From positions 1 through 32,953 of the forward strand of contig UQPY01000023.1 in NCBI GenBank assembly GCA_900542965.1: a stretch of DNA of 32,953 nucleotides, in the 5' to 3' direction. Both the position numbers and the translations under genes were made by a program. Shown here in pieces: positions 23,346-30,438 of the stretch. The notes beneath the pieces were generated by a model. That model saw nothing but the letters and a program-made list of their open reading frames with translations. It was not told the DNA's origin and ran no database searches. Position 1 is the stretch's first letter. The number at the start of each line of letters is the position of its first letter. This stretch comes from an uncultured Collinsella sp. GTDB taxonomy: Bacteria > Actinomycetota > Coriobacteriia > Coriobacteriales > Coriobacteriaceae.

Positions 23346-24455
23346 GTGGCGGTAAAGATTGAGCGATGCAACGAGCCGACAGGCGAACAGCTAGCGGCTT
23401 CCATAATCCTAACAGGCGCCTCGGCGCTACGCATGATGCGTGCCGAGCGTCGGCAGATGGGCTACATCGGCTGGAAGGACCTTGAGCCCGAGGAGGAGCG
23501 CCGCGTGCTGTGTACGTCATCGCCTTCGACCGAGGATATCTATCTTCCCGACCTGGTGCGAATTGGAGCCAAAAGCGGCGAGGTGCAAGAAGATCTGTGC
23601 TTGCTGGTGGGATCTGCGGCGCAGCGCCGACGCATGCCTGGCGTGGGCTGGTCCGTGTGTTCCGGGTTGCCTGCCGGCTCGATTCTAGAGGTGGAACCGG
23701 GGGTGTACAGCCTATCTCCCGAGGCCCTTTGTGTTGCCGTCGCCCGCGAGATCGGCTGTATCCAGGCGTTTGCCCTGGCCCAGGAACTGTGTTCCAAGAT
23801 TTCACTGAGCGATCGCGGGAAGTATCTGCCTCTCTACACCTCACCTGTTGCGAATAGACTTGTAAAGGACAAGGACCAACCGGCAGACGTGGGCTACTTT
23901 GAAGTCGAGCCGGTGTTGACGCCCGATCGCCTGACAGATTACCTCGCGGCATGCAAGGGGAGTGCGGCCAAACAACTGCGGCGGCTGTGTCCCTATCTGT
24001 CGGAAAACCTGCGCTCACCCATGGAGTGCATCATGCTTGCCATGTTTTCGCTTCCGTTTTCCTATGGCGGATTTGCCTGCGGTCCCTTTAAGACCGACTA
24101 CAAGATCGAGTTCGATGACCGCGCGCAGGCAATCTCGGGGATGCCCCATGCAGTTTGCGATGCATATCAGGAGGCAGCCCGGTTTGACCTTGAATACAAC
24201 GGTGAGCTGGGTCATTCCTCTCGAAGGGGACGTGTCCATGACGAAAAACGCAACACGGGCTTGATTACTATGGGAATCGAGGTCGCGACGGTCAATAACG
24301 AGATGCTCTGCGACATGGAGGCAATGGAGGCACTCGCATGGCGCATCCACCAGCGTATGGGTAAGCGGTACCGGAATCGTGTCGATGCCCGCAGGAAGAA
24401 GCAAGAGGCGCTATTTAACACGCTGCGGGCGTGTTTTGGGCTTAAGCCGGTATAA
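23346..24455 (+). CDS. Putative endonuclease-fold protein, coriobacterial family (DUF559/Vsr-like C-terminus)
   Basis: 369 residues, no signal peptide. The middle reads SILEVEPGVYSLSPEALCVAVAR and ALAQELC. Then comes SPMECIMLAMFSLPFSYGG, and then a C-terminal part FDLEYNGELGHSS, DEKRNTGLITMGIEVATV. This last part follows the pattern of DUF559/Vsr-type nucleases (acidic residue, E.DG..H, D..R, then a strand). I recall multi-copy proteins of this layout in Coriobacteriia, some with AbiEi-like N-terminal parts, but assign no function. The start is uncertain (TTG 23328, GTG 23337 or GTG 23346); I chose the last because AGGGGTG lies 6 nt before it. It follows comF closely. Confidence 0.75.
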   Translation: MAVKIERCNEPTGEQLAASIILTGASALRMMRAERRQMGYIGWKDLEPEEERRVLCTSSPSTEDIYLPDLVRIGAKSGEVQEDLCLLVGSAAQRRRMPGVGWSVCSGLPAGSILEVEPGVYSLSPEALCVAVAREIGCIQAFALAQELCSKISLSDRGKYLPLYTSPVANRLVKDKDQPADVGYFEVEPVLTPDRLTDYLAACKGSAAKQLRRLCPYLSENLRSPMECIMLAMFSLPFSYGGFACGPFKTDYKIEFDDRAQAISGMPHAVCDAYQEAARFDLEYNGELGHSSRRGRVHDEKRNTGLITMGIEVATVNNEMLCDMEAMEALAWRIHQRMGKRYRNRVDARRKKQEALFNTLRACFGLKPV

Positions 24456-24489
24456 TTCGCGTCGAAAATAGGGGGTTAATCATATGCCC

Positions 24490-24706
24490 TGGCCAAAAAA
24501 TGGCAAATATGAGTACTGTCACTAAATCAGTAACAGCAAAATCAAAGAATTTAGGACTCGGAGGCGGCGTAAAGAAAGAAGATAATAAACAAACGTAGAA
24601 TAACTAAGCATCAGATTGGCGACACTAAGCGCAAAATCTGTCCGAGAGGCCAAAATTGCCTGTTATAAAATTGGTAACAGTACTCATATTTGCCATTTTT
24701 TGGCCA
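24490..24706. mobile_element. MITE-like element A with 33-bp terminal inverted repeats
   Basis: The left end (24490-24522) starts TGGCCAAAAAATGGC and ends GAGTACTGTCAC. The right end (24674-24706) is its reverse complement with a single mismatch, and weaker pairing continues about 5 nt outwards. The 217-bp element is AT-rich with no credible gene, in a GC-rich chromosome. A related copy is at 9928-10154. No clear target duplication is visible. Confidence 0.7.
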
Positions 24707-24726
24707 CGGCACCCCGAGGCGGGCGC

Positions 24727-24755
24727 CCCGGAGCTCCCCGTAGGGGAGCTCCGGG
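24727..24755. repeat. GC-rich hairpin after element A
   Basis: CCCGGAGCTCCCC and GGGGAGCTCCGGG form a perfect 13-bp stem with a GTA loop. No T-run follows on either strand. The rest of 24756-24827 holds nothing I recognise. Confidence 0.55.
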
Positions 24756-24827
24756 CTTCATGGGGGCACGAATGGTCCGCTTCGACCTGCAAAATCTGTG
24801 CTCACGGTGCGAATGGCGCCCCTAACC

Positions 24828-24856
24828 TTAAACTTTAGCTTGAACTTAGCTATAAT
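24828..24856 (+). promoter_or_regulatory. Promoter of the lipoprotein leader RNA
   Basis: TTAAAC (24828-24833), a 17-bp spacer and a consensus TATAAT (24851-24856). It is the best -10 in the window and lies about 330 nt before the lipoprotein start, which implies a long leader or a separate small RNA. Confidence 0.6.
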
Positions 24857-24862
24857 GCGCTA

Positions 24863-25187
24863 CGTTCCTGCCAGGCTGTGGTTGCGGACGGACGAAATGC
24901 CCGTCCTAGTCCAAGACAGACGCGGTCAAAGGGATCCACGTAAGCGACCGCGTGCGCGCGGCGCGATCATGGCGCGTCCTAGATGTAAGCCGCACCGTCC
25001 GTTCTACTTTCTTTGGGGCAATACCGCCTCGCGGGCGAGCGGGTCAGTCGTGAAGGTGGCTGCGGCCTCCCGAGCAAACACCCCGGTGCGCAAGTGTGGG
25101 GTCAAATACCAGGTCAGCTGGTGGGAACAATCTGATATTCCGCGCAACGCACGGATTGTATACGACACAGAAGGCAGGGTAGTGGAC
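24863..25187 (+). ncRNA. Candidate structured leader RNA of the lipoprotein gene
   Basis: Several perfect local helices are in line: GGACGG/CCGTCC (24886-24906), ACGCGGTC/GACCGCGT (24920-24953), ACCAG/CTGGT (25108-25122) and ACAATC/GATTGT (25127-25159). A longer-range GCCGCA/TGCGGC pairing (24989-25066) is also possible. I match it to no known riboswitch, nor to RNase P RNA, tmRNA or SRP RNA. The frame is open here in phase with the lipoprotein, but without a good start. Confidence 0.35.
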
Positions 25188-26171
25188 ATGGTGAGGGGCA
25201 GCTTGATGCACGCGGCTCGGTTAGGTGCTGGGACCGCAGCGGTCATTGCCGTTTTGGGCCTGAGCGGATGCGCGTTCAACCCGCTGTCTACGTTCACGAC
25301 TCCCACGATTGACCAGATCGAGTACGAGACCGTCACGCCCGCGGTGTCGGATGATGCCCTGGTCACCCCCGGTACCCTGACGGTTGCCCTCGATACCTCC
25401 GATGCGCCGCAGGCCATGCAGGGCGCTGACGGCGAGCTCACGGGGTATGCAGTCGACGCTGCCCGCGCCCTCGCAAGCCGCATGGGCCTTAAGGTCGCCT
25501 TTGTCGATGCGTCCTCGGCAGGTTCCGCGCTCGGTGACAAAAAGGCTGATATCTTTATCGGCGAGATCAACTCCACGGATGGGGACGTTAGCTCGCTCGG
25601 CACCTGCCTGTACGATGCCGCTTCCGTGTTCGGTAAAACCAGCGATGGTGGGTCGCTGAGCGTTTCCACCGATACCCTTAACACGTCTACTCTGGGTATC
25701 CAGATGTCCTCGGCCTCGCAGGAGGCGCTTGCTAAGCAGAGCATCACCGCCAACCAAAAGACTTACTCCAACATCAACGAGTGCTTTGAGGCGCTCGAGT
25801 CCGGCGAGGTCGACTATGTGATCTGCGACTCCACGGCTGGCGGTTACCTTGCGCGCCTGATGAGCGAGATCTCCTATGTCGGTGCGCTCGAGGCGCCCTC
25901 GACGCTTGGTGTTGCAGGCCTTTCGTCCAATGACGAACTGTGTCGTGCCGTGAGCGATGCCCTCGACGGTATTACGGCCGACGGCACGCTCGAGGCGGTC
26001 CACTGCGTCTGGTACGGCACGATGCCCTACGACCTCACCACTAAGACGGTTTCGGGCGCTAACGTGCAGCCGGGCGACTCTGAGTCCAGTGAGACCGCAT
26101 CCTCCGAAGACAAATCGTCCAGCCAGGAAGACACCATCACCGACGACGACATTAACAAACTCAATAGCTAG
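25188..26171 (+). CDS. Solute-binding lipoprotein, amino-acid type (SBP family 3)
   Basis: A secreted lipoprotein of 327 residues. The signal peptide ends in the lipobox LSGC (Cys28 as lipidated residue). The body matches periplasmic-binding family 3: LVTPGTLTVALDTSDAPQAM, then GYAVDAARALASRMGLKVAFVDA, and near the end ECFEALESGEVDYVICDSTAGGY. The C-terminus is a Ser/Glu/Asp-rich tail. No permease or ATPase gene is adjacent, so it may be an orphan receptor or serve a distant transporter. ATG 25188 is taken as start; ATG 25206, behind GTGAGGGG, is an equally good choice. Ligand unknown. Confidence 0.85.
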   Translation: MVRGSLMHAARLGAGTAAVIAVLGLSGCAFNPLSTFTTPTIDQIEYETVTPAVSDDALVTPGTLTVALDTSDAPQAMQGADGELTGYAVDAARALASRMGLKVAFVDASSAGSALGDKKADIFIGEINSTDGDVSSLGTCLYDAASVFGKTSDGGSLSVSTDTLNTSTLGIQMSSASQEALAKQSITANQKTYSNINECFEALESGEVDYVICDSTAGGYLARLMSEISYVGALEAPSTLGVAGLSSNDELCRAVSDALDGITADGTLEAVHCVWYGTMPYDLTTKTVSGANVQPGDSESSETASSEDKSSSQEDTITDDDINKLNS

Positions 26172-26237
26172 TTATTGCTAGGGGTGGTGTCTCCTATACG
26201 TTGGAAAGGACACCTCTTCACGGTTTCAACACGCACT

Positions 26238-26271
26238 GCCGGTCTTCCCCGATGGGGGAGCCCGGCTTTTT
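26238..26271 (+). terminator. Terminator of the lipoprotein gene
   Basis: GCCGG and CTTCCCC pair with GGGGGAG and CCGGC, followed by TTTTT, about 70 nt past the stop codon. It separates the lipoprotein from the hpf leader. Confidence 0.8.
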
Positions 26272-26284
26272 CATCCCAATAAAA

Positions 26285-26488
26285 CCAGCAGGTCAAAGCC
26301 AATTTTCGAGACCAAATACAAATCTGTGGGCTCCCTCCTATAGCGCACTTTGCCATGGAAAAGTGCGAGACTTCGGTATGCGGTATCAAGCAATCGTTAT
26401 TCGGGTCTTTAGGAATCCGCGTGATTAAATGCACGGCAATGGGTACATAGCCAGTACAGTAAGTCCCCGAGGCAGATTGGAGCCACGT
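26285..26488 (+). ncRNA. Structured RNA upstream of hpf, probable raiA-type RNA
   Basis: About 200 nt between a terminator and hpf with clear helices: GGCTCC (26329-26334) with GGAGCC (26479-26484) closing the ends, CGCACTTT/AAAGTGCG (26344-26367), and GTAC with GTAC near 26442-26457. AATCTG (26321-26326) can instead pair with CAGATT (26473-26478). The closing arm overlaps the hpf ribosome-binding site. raiA RNA is known just upstream of raiA/hpf genes in Actinobacteria and Firmicutes, so position and size fit; I cannot confirm the consensus by eye. No clear promoter is visible. Confidence 0.5.
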
Positions 26489-27073
26489 ATGGATATCAAG
26501 GTTTCTGGACGCAAGACGACGGTAACCGATGCTCTGCGTGCGCATGTGGATGAGAAGATCGGCGAGGCGCTCAAGGTTTTCGATATCGAGCCCATGACGG
26601 TCGACGTTGTACTTCGCTATGAGAAGAACCCCTCGAACCCCAACCCGGCAATCGTCGAGGTTACGGTTCGTGCCCGCGGTTCGGTGATTCGCGTTGCCGA
26701 GCACGGCGCAGATATGTACGCCGCCATCGACCTCTCCGCCGATAAGGTCACCCGCCAGCTGCGCAAGTTCAAGACCAAGGTCGTGGACAACCGCCAGGGC
26801 GGTGCCAGCGCGGCGGATGTCGCACCGGTCGAGCGCGTCGAGGATCTGGCCGACCTGCTGCTGCCCGAGGAGGAGGACGACCTGCTCGTCCGCGAGAAGG
26901 TCATCGATGTCACCCCGATGACTGAGGAGCAGGCGCTGGTGCAGACCGATCTGCTCGGCCACGACTTCTACGTGTTCGAGAACGCGACGACTGGCCTCAT
27001 CAATGTGGTGTATCACCGTAAGAATGGTGGATATGGCATCATCAAGCCCCGCATCGAAACACTTGACGAGTAA
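26489..27073 (+). CDS. hpf: Ribosome hibernation promoting factor, long form
   Basis: Drives 100S ribosome dimers in slow growth. The 194 residues have the N-terminal HPF/RaiA domain (MDIKVSGRKTTVTDALRAHV to RKFKTKVVDN, about residues 1-100), an acidic linker, and the C-terminal dimerisation domain (EEQALVQTDLLGHDFYVFEN, then GLINVVYHRKNGGYGIIKP). This makes it the long form. ATG 26489 follows GGAG at 6 nt; an upstream in-frame extension would read through the structured RNA and is rejected. Confidence 0.96.
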   Translation: MDIKVSGRKTTVTDALRAHVDEKIGEALKVFDIEPMTVDVVLRYEKNPSNPNPAIVEVTVRARGSVIRVAEHGADMYAAIDLSADKVTRQLRKFKTKVVDNRQGGASAADVAPVERVEDLADLLLPEEEDDLLVREKVIDVTPMTEEQALVQTDLLGHDFYVFENATTGLINVVYHRKNGGYGIIKPRIETLDE

Positions 27074-27077
27074 AATA

Positions 27078-27134
27078 CGTTAACTTGCATGAGTTAACGG
27101 TTGGCGGCCATCCCATGCGGGTGGCCGCCTTTTT
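27078..27134 (+). terminator. Tandem hairpins ending hpf
   Basis: First CGTTAACT/AGTTAACG (27078-27099, 8 bp, perfect), then GGCGGCCA/TGGCCGCC (27103-27129) followed by TTTTT. The second is a standard terminator and ends about 20 nt before degV. The first may be an operator or a transcript stabiliser. Confidence 0.8.
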
Positions 27135-27152
27135 ACGTAAGGAGTCGCTTTG

Positions 27153-28106
27153 ATGGACAAGGCCGCATCCGCCGGTCATTCGGACCGTTGCCGCATCGTC
27201 GTCGATACCTGCTGCGACTTTAGCCCCGAGGTCGCCGCGAACCTCGATGTCGATATCCTGGGTTTCCCCTTCATTATCGATGGCGAGGAGCGCACAGACG
27301 ACATCTGGTCGAGCATGAGCCCTAAGGAGTTCTACGACCGCATGCGCGCCGGTGCCCGCGTGTCCACCTCGGCTGTGTCGCTCGGTCGCTATATCGAGTT
27401 TTTTACCGAGTGTGCCAAAGAGGGCACGCCCACGGTCTACCTGTGCTTTACCTCGGCGCTGTCGTCGAGCTACAACTCCGCGTGCCAGGCGGCAGATGCC
27501 GTGCGCGCCGAGCATCCCGATTTTGAGCTCTACGTGGTCGACAACGCTCTGCCCTGCGCGACCGGCGCGCTCTTGGCGCTCGAGGCCGTGCGCCAGCGTT
27601 CGGCGGGACTGACCGCCAAGCAGCTGGTCGATTGGGCAAACGAGGCAAAAACCTACGTGCACGGCTACTTTACGCTCGAGAGCTTCGACGCACTGGCTGC
27701 CGGCGGCCGCATTCCTCCCGCGGCGGCGCAGCTCACGGCAAAGCTCGACGTCAAGCCCGAGCTTTCCTACGACCTGGCCGGCTCGCTGTCGCTGATCGGC
27801 GTCAACCGCGGCCGCAAGAAGGCACTCAAGTCCATCCTCAAGTCGTTCCGCGAGAACTACGTGCCCGACCGCACCATGCCCATCGCCATCATGACGGCCG
27901 ATGCCGAGAAGGATGGCGATTGGCTCGAGGCAGCCATCCGCAAGGAGGAGGGCTGCGCCGACGTCACCATCATCCGCAGCTCCGTGGGTCCCACCATCGG
28001 CTCGCACGTGGGCCCCGGCATGGTGGCCTGCGCGTTTTGGGGCAAGAACCGCGCCGACAAGGCATCGCTTTCCGACCGCATCGCGCGCCGTGTGCGCGGC
28101 CAGTAG
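27153..28106 (+). CDS. DegV-family fatty-acid-binding protein
   Basis: DegV (FakB-type) proteins bind a fatty acid and present it to the kinase FakA. The 317 residues show IVVDTCCDFSPEVAANL, the conserved RVSTSAVSLGRY (with TS for the head group), CFTSALSSSYNSACQAA, YVVDNALPCATGALL, and near the end VGPTIGSHVGPGMVACAF with the conserved HxGPG. ATG 27153 follows AAGGAG at 8 nt. No fakA gene is near. The fatty-acid type cannot be read from the sequence. Confidence 0.92.
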   Translation: MDKAASAGHSDRCRIVVDTCCDFSPEVAANLDVDILGFPFIIDGEERTDDIWSSMSPKEFYDRMRAGARVSTSAVSLGRYIEFFTECAKEGTPTVYLCFTSALSSSYNSACQAADAVRAEHPDFELYVVDNALPCATGALLALEAVRQRSAGLTAKQLVDWANEAKTYVHGYFTLESFDALAAGGRIPPAAAQLTAKLDVKPELSYDLAGSLSLIGVNRGRKKALKSILKSFRENYVPDRTMPIAIMTADAEKDGDWLEAAIRKEEGCADVTIIRSSVGPTIGSHVGPGMVACAFWGKNRADKASLSDRIARRVRGQ

Positions 28107-28204
28107 GTAAGTGCTGCGGCCGTAATCGATCCCAACTCACTGCCCAAACGCTGGCACCGAGTATTCAACCTGGTAACAACACCCAACCCAAAAGGAAAGG
28201 TTTC

Positions 28205-29284
28205 ATGGCAAACAAGCTCTCTGTCGCATTTATCGGCACCGGAATCATGGGTGCCCCCATCGCCGGTCACATTCTGGACGCCGGCTACCCCGTCACGGTT
28301 AACAACCGCACCAAGTCCAAGGCCGCGGCGCTCATCGAGCGCGGTGCTGCCTGGGCTGATACGCCGGCCGATGCCGTGGCTAACGCCGATGTCGTCTTTA
28401 CCATGGTGGGCTATCCCTCCGAGGTCGAGGAGCTCTACCTGGCGGGCGACGGTCTGCTCGCGTGCACCAAGCCGGGCGCGGTGCTGATCGACCTCACTAC
28501 GAGCTCGCCCGAGCTCGCCCGTGACATTGCCGAGGCCGCCCAGGTTTCTGGTCGCATGGCGTTTGACTGCCCCGTCACCGGCGGCGAGTCGGGAGCTATC
28601 GCCGGCACGCTCACGGCTATCGTGGGCGCTACCGAGAACGACATCGCCCCGGTCCGCGACATCCTTGCCACCTTTGCGGCAAACATCTGCTGCTTCGACG
28701 GCGCCGGCAAGGGCCAGGCTGCCAAGCTCGCCAACCAGGTGTCGCTGGGCGCCTGCATGGTCGGCATGGCAGACGCCATGGCGTTTGCCGAGCTGAGCGG
28801 CCTCGATTTGGAGAAAACCCGCCAGATGATCTTGGGCGGCACCGGTAAGTCCGGCGCCATGGAGAGCCTGGCGCCTAAGGCGCTCGACGGCGACTACAAG
28901 CCCGGCTTTATGGTCGAGCACTTTATTAAGGACCTGCGCTTGGCGCTCGCCTATGCCGACGACCGCGAGCTTGCGCTGCCCGGCGCCGACGTGGCCTTTA
29001 CGCTCTACGACATGCTTGATGCCATCGGTGGTGCCAAGCTGGGCACCCAGGCCGTCACGGTCCTCTATAAGGAGGAGGCCGACGCCATCGCCGCCGGTCT
29101 GGACTGGTCGCAGTATCGTCCCGAGGAGCATGGTGCTCACGAGGAAGGCTGCGGTTGCGGCGAGCATGGCGACGATCACGAGTGCGGTTGTGGCCACCAC
29201 CACGACGAGGGCCACGAGTGCTGCGGCGGCCACGGCCATGACGACGGCCACGAGTGCTGCTGCGGCCACAATCACGGGGAGTAG
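28205..29284 (+). CDS. Beta-hydroxyacid dehydrogenase family oxidoreductase with His/Cys-rich tail
   Basis: NAD(P)-dependent, related to 3-hydroxyisobutyrate dehydrogenase and tartronate semialdehyde reductase. Residues 1-295 form the usual enzyme: the dinucleotide loop FIGTGIMGAPIAGHI, substrate motif DCPVTGGESGA, and catalytic Lys174 in GQAAKLANQ. Residues 309-359 are an added tail with 13 His and 9 Cys in repeats such as GHECCGGHGHDDGHECC, typical of metal-binding sequences and not of this family. The ATG follows AAGGAAAGG. The substrate is not determined. It is followed 5 nt later by a membrane protein gene. Confidence 0.9.
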   Translation: MANKLSVAFIGTGIMGAPIAGHILDAGYPVTVNNRTKSKAAALIERGAAWADTPADAVANADVVFTMVGYPSEVEELYLAGDGLLACTKPGAVLIDLTTSSPELARDIAEAAQVSGRMAFDCPVTGGESGAIAGTLTAIVGATENDIAPVRDILATFAANICCFDGAGKGQAAKLANQVSLGACMVGMADAMAFAELSGLDLEKTRQMILGGTGKSGAMESLAPKALDGDYKPGFMVEHFIKDLRLALAYADDRELALPGADVAFTLYDMLDAIGGAKLGTQAVTVLYKEEADAIAAGLDWSQYRPEEHGAHEEGCGCGEHGDDHECGCGHHHDEGHECCGGHGHDDGHECCCGHNHGE

Positions 29285-29289
29285 CGCCC

Positions 29290-29718
29290 ATGAGCTGGAC
29301 GTTCGTGGTGCTTGCGCTGGTGCTCTTTCTCTTTGCGATCTACATCGGCTTTTTGTGCGGCCAGTGGGCGTGCGAAAAGCGCGTGATCACCAAGCGCGAC
29401 TACTGGATTGCCAACTTTGCAGGAGCGGCGGCAGTCGTCCTGCTGACCTGGGTGTTTTCGCTGTTCCCGCTGGTGCAGTTTGCGCCGATCGGCTGGCTCG
29501 GCGGCTTTATCGCTGGTCTTAAGATGAGCTTTGGCGAGTCCGTCGGTCCATGGCGCAAGCACGACGAGGTTTTTAACGTCAACAAGGCCCATCGCGCCGC
29601 CGCCGACGCGGGCGACGCCGAGGAGCGCCGCCGTGCGCGTCGCAATGGCGCGGCCGACCGACAGCTCATCTCGGTCACCGATGACAGCAAGGGTGCTGGC
29701 AGGCACGCTAAGAAATAG
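29290..29718 (+). CDS. Small membrane protein of unknown function
   Basis: 142 residues with three hydrophobic segments (about 3-24, 40-58 and 62-80), then a cytosolic, charged C-terminal part rich in Arg and Ala (AEERRRARRNGAADRQ). The start is ATG 29290; its ribosome-binding site GGGGAG overlaps the stop of the preceding gene, so the two are probably coupled. I do not recognise a family. Confidence 0.75.
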   Translation: MSWTFVVLALVLFLFAIYIGFLCGQWACEKRVITKRDYWIANFAGAAAVVLLTWVFSLFPLVQFAPIGWLGGFIAGLKMSFGESVGPWRKHDEVFNVNKAHRAAADAGDAEERRRARRNGAADRQLISVTDDSKGAGRHAKK

Positions 29719-29733
29719 TAAGAAGAGGTAACT

Positions 29734-30432
29734 ATGGCAGAAAACAAAGACGAACAGCTCACCGACGAGGAGCTGGCACAGCTTCAGCTGGCAGAGGAGA
29801 ACGAGAACGCCGTCGACCGCCTGGTCCAGGAGCTCGGCTGCCCCACGCGCCGTATCCGCCAGTTTGCCGCCCGCGTGCTGCACCTGCTTGCCGAGCGCGA
29901 TCCGCAGCGCGTGGTGCCCTGCGTGCCCGCGCTGATCGAGGCGCTCGACCGCCCCGAGGCTCAGACCCGCTGGGAGGCCCTCGATGCCCTGACGGCGCTC
30001 GCCACCACCTGCCCCGAGCAGCTGGGCGATGCCTTTGAGGGCGCCGAGACCGCACTGTTCGACGAGATTTCCTCCACGCTGCGCTATGCCGCCTTCCGCC
30101 TGCTGTGCGTGTGGGGCGCCACGAGTGCTGAGCGTTCACGCGAGGCTTGGCCCATCCTAGACGAGGCCATCCAGTGCTACCACGGCGACCTTGAGTATCG
30201 CGATATGCTCGGTTGCCTGTACGAGTTTGGCCAGGGCGAGATCGACGCCGAGGTCGCCGAGAAGCTTGCGCTGCGCCTTAAGTTCGACGCCGAGAACGGC
30301 AAGGGCAGCTATCTCAAGGCCCGTTCGAGCGAGATTTGCGAAATGCTTGTTAAACGTTTTGGCCTGGATCTCTCCAAAAAGAAGAAGCGTGCTAGCGTTA
30401 AAAAATCTGACGACGCCGAAGACGAGGAGTAA
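29734..30432 (+). CDS. HEAT-repeat-like protein
   Basis: 232 residues, all helical, without membrane segment. HEAT-like units can be seen at about 25-110: CPTRRIRQFAARVLHLLAER, VPALIEALDRPEAQTRWEAL and DEISSTLRYAAFRLLCVWGA. The C-terminus is Lys- then Asp/Glu-rich. It probably is a protein-binding scaffold; partner unknown. AGAAGAGG precedes the ATG. It lies 15 nt after the membrane protein and 6 nt before the isocitrate dehydrogenase gene. Confidence 0.8.
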   Translation: MAENKDEQLTDEELAQLQLAEENENAVDRLVQELGCPTRRIRQFAARVLHLLAERDPQRVVPCVPALIEALDRPEAQTRWEALDALTALATTCPEQLGDAFEGAETALFDEISSTLRYAAFRLLCVWGATSAERSREAWPILDEAIQCYHGDLEYRDMLGCLYEFGQGEIDAEVAEKLALRLKFDAENGKGSYLKARSSEICEMLVKRFGLDLSKKKKRASVKKSDDAEDEE

Positions 30433-30438
30433 CAGATT

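Noticed and set aside
24490..24706. CRISPR-like pair of repeats
   Set aside because: There are only two copies, in inverted orientation, with no regular spacers and no cas genes.
24863..25187. RNase P RNA, tmRNA or T-box in the lipoprotein leader
   Set aside because: The short ACAGAA and AAGGTGGCTGCGG words hinted at these, but the defining conserved blocks (GAGGAAAGTC, the tmRNA tag and acceptor end, the T-box AGGGTGGNACCGCG) are absent.
27632..28204. In-frame N-terminal extension of the hydroxyacid dehydrogenase
   Set aside because: It runs through degV in another frame. The enzyme starts naturally at the ATG before its NAD-binding loop, behind AAGGAAAGG.
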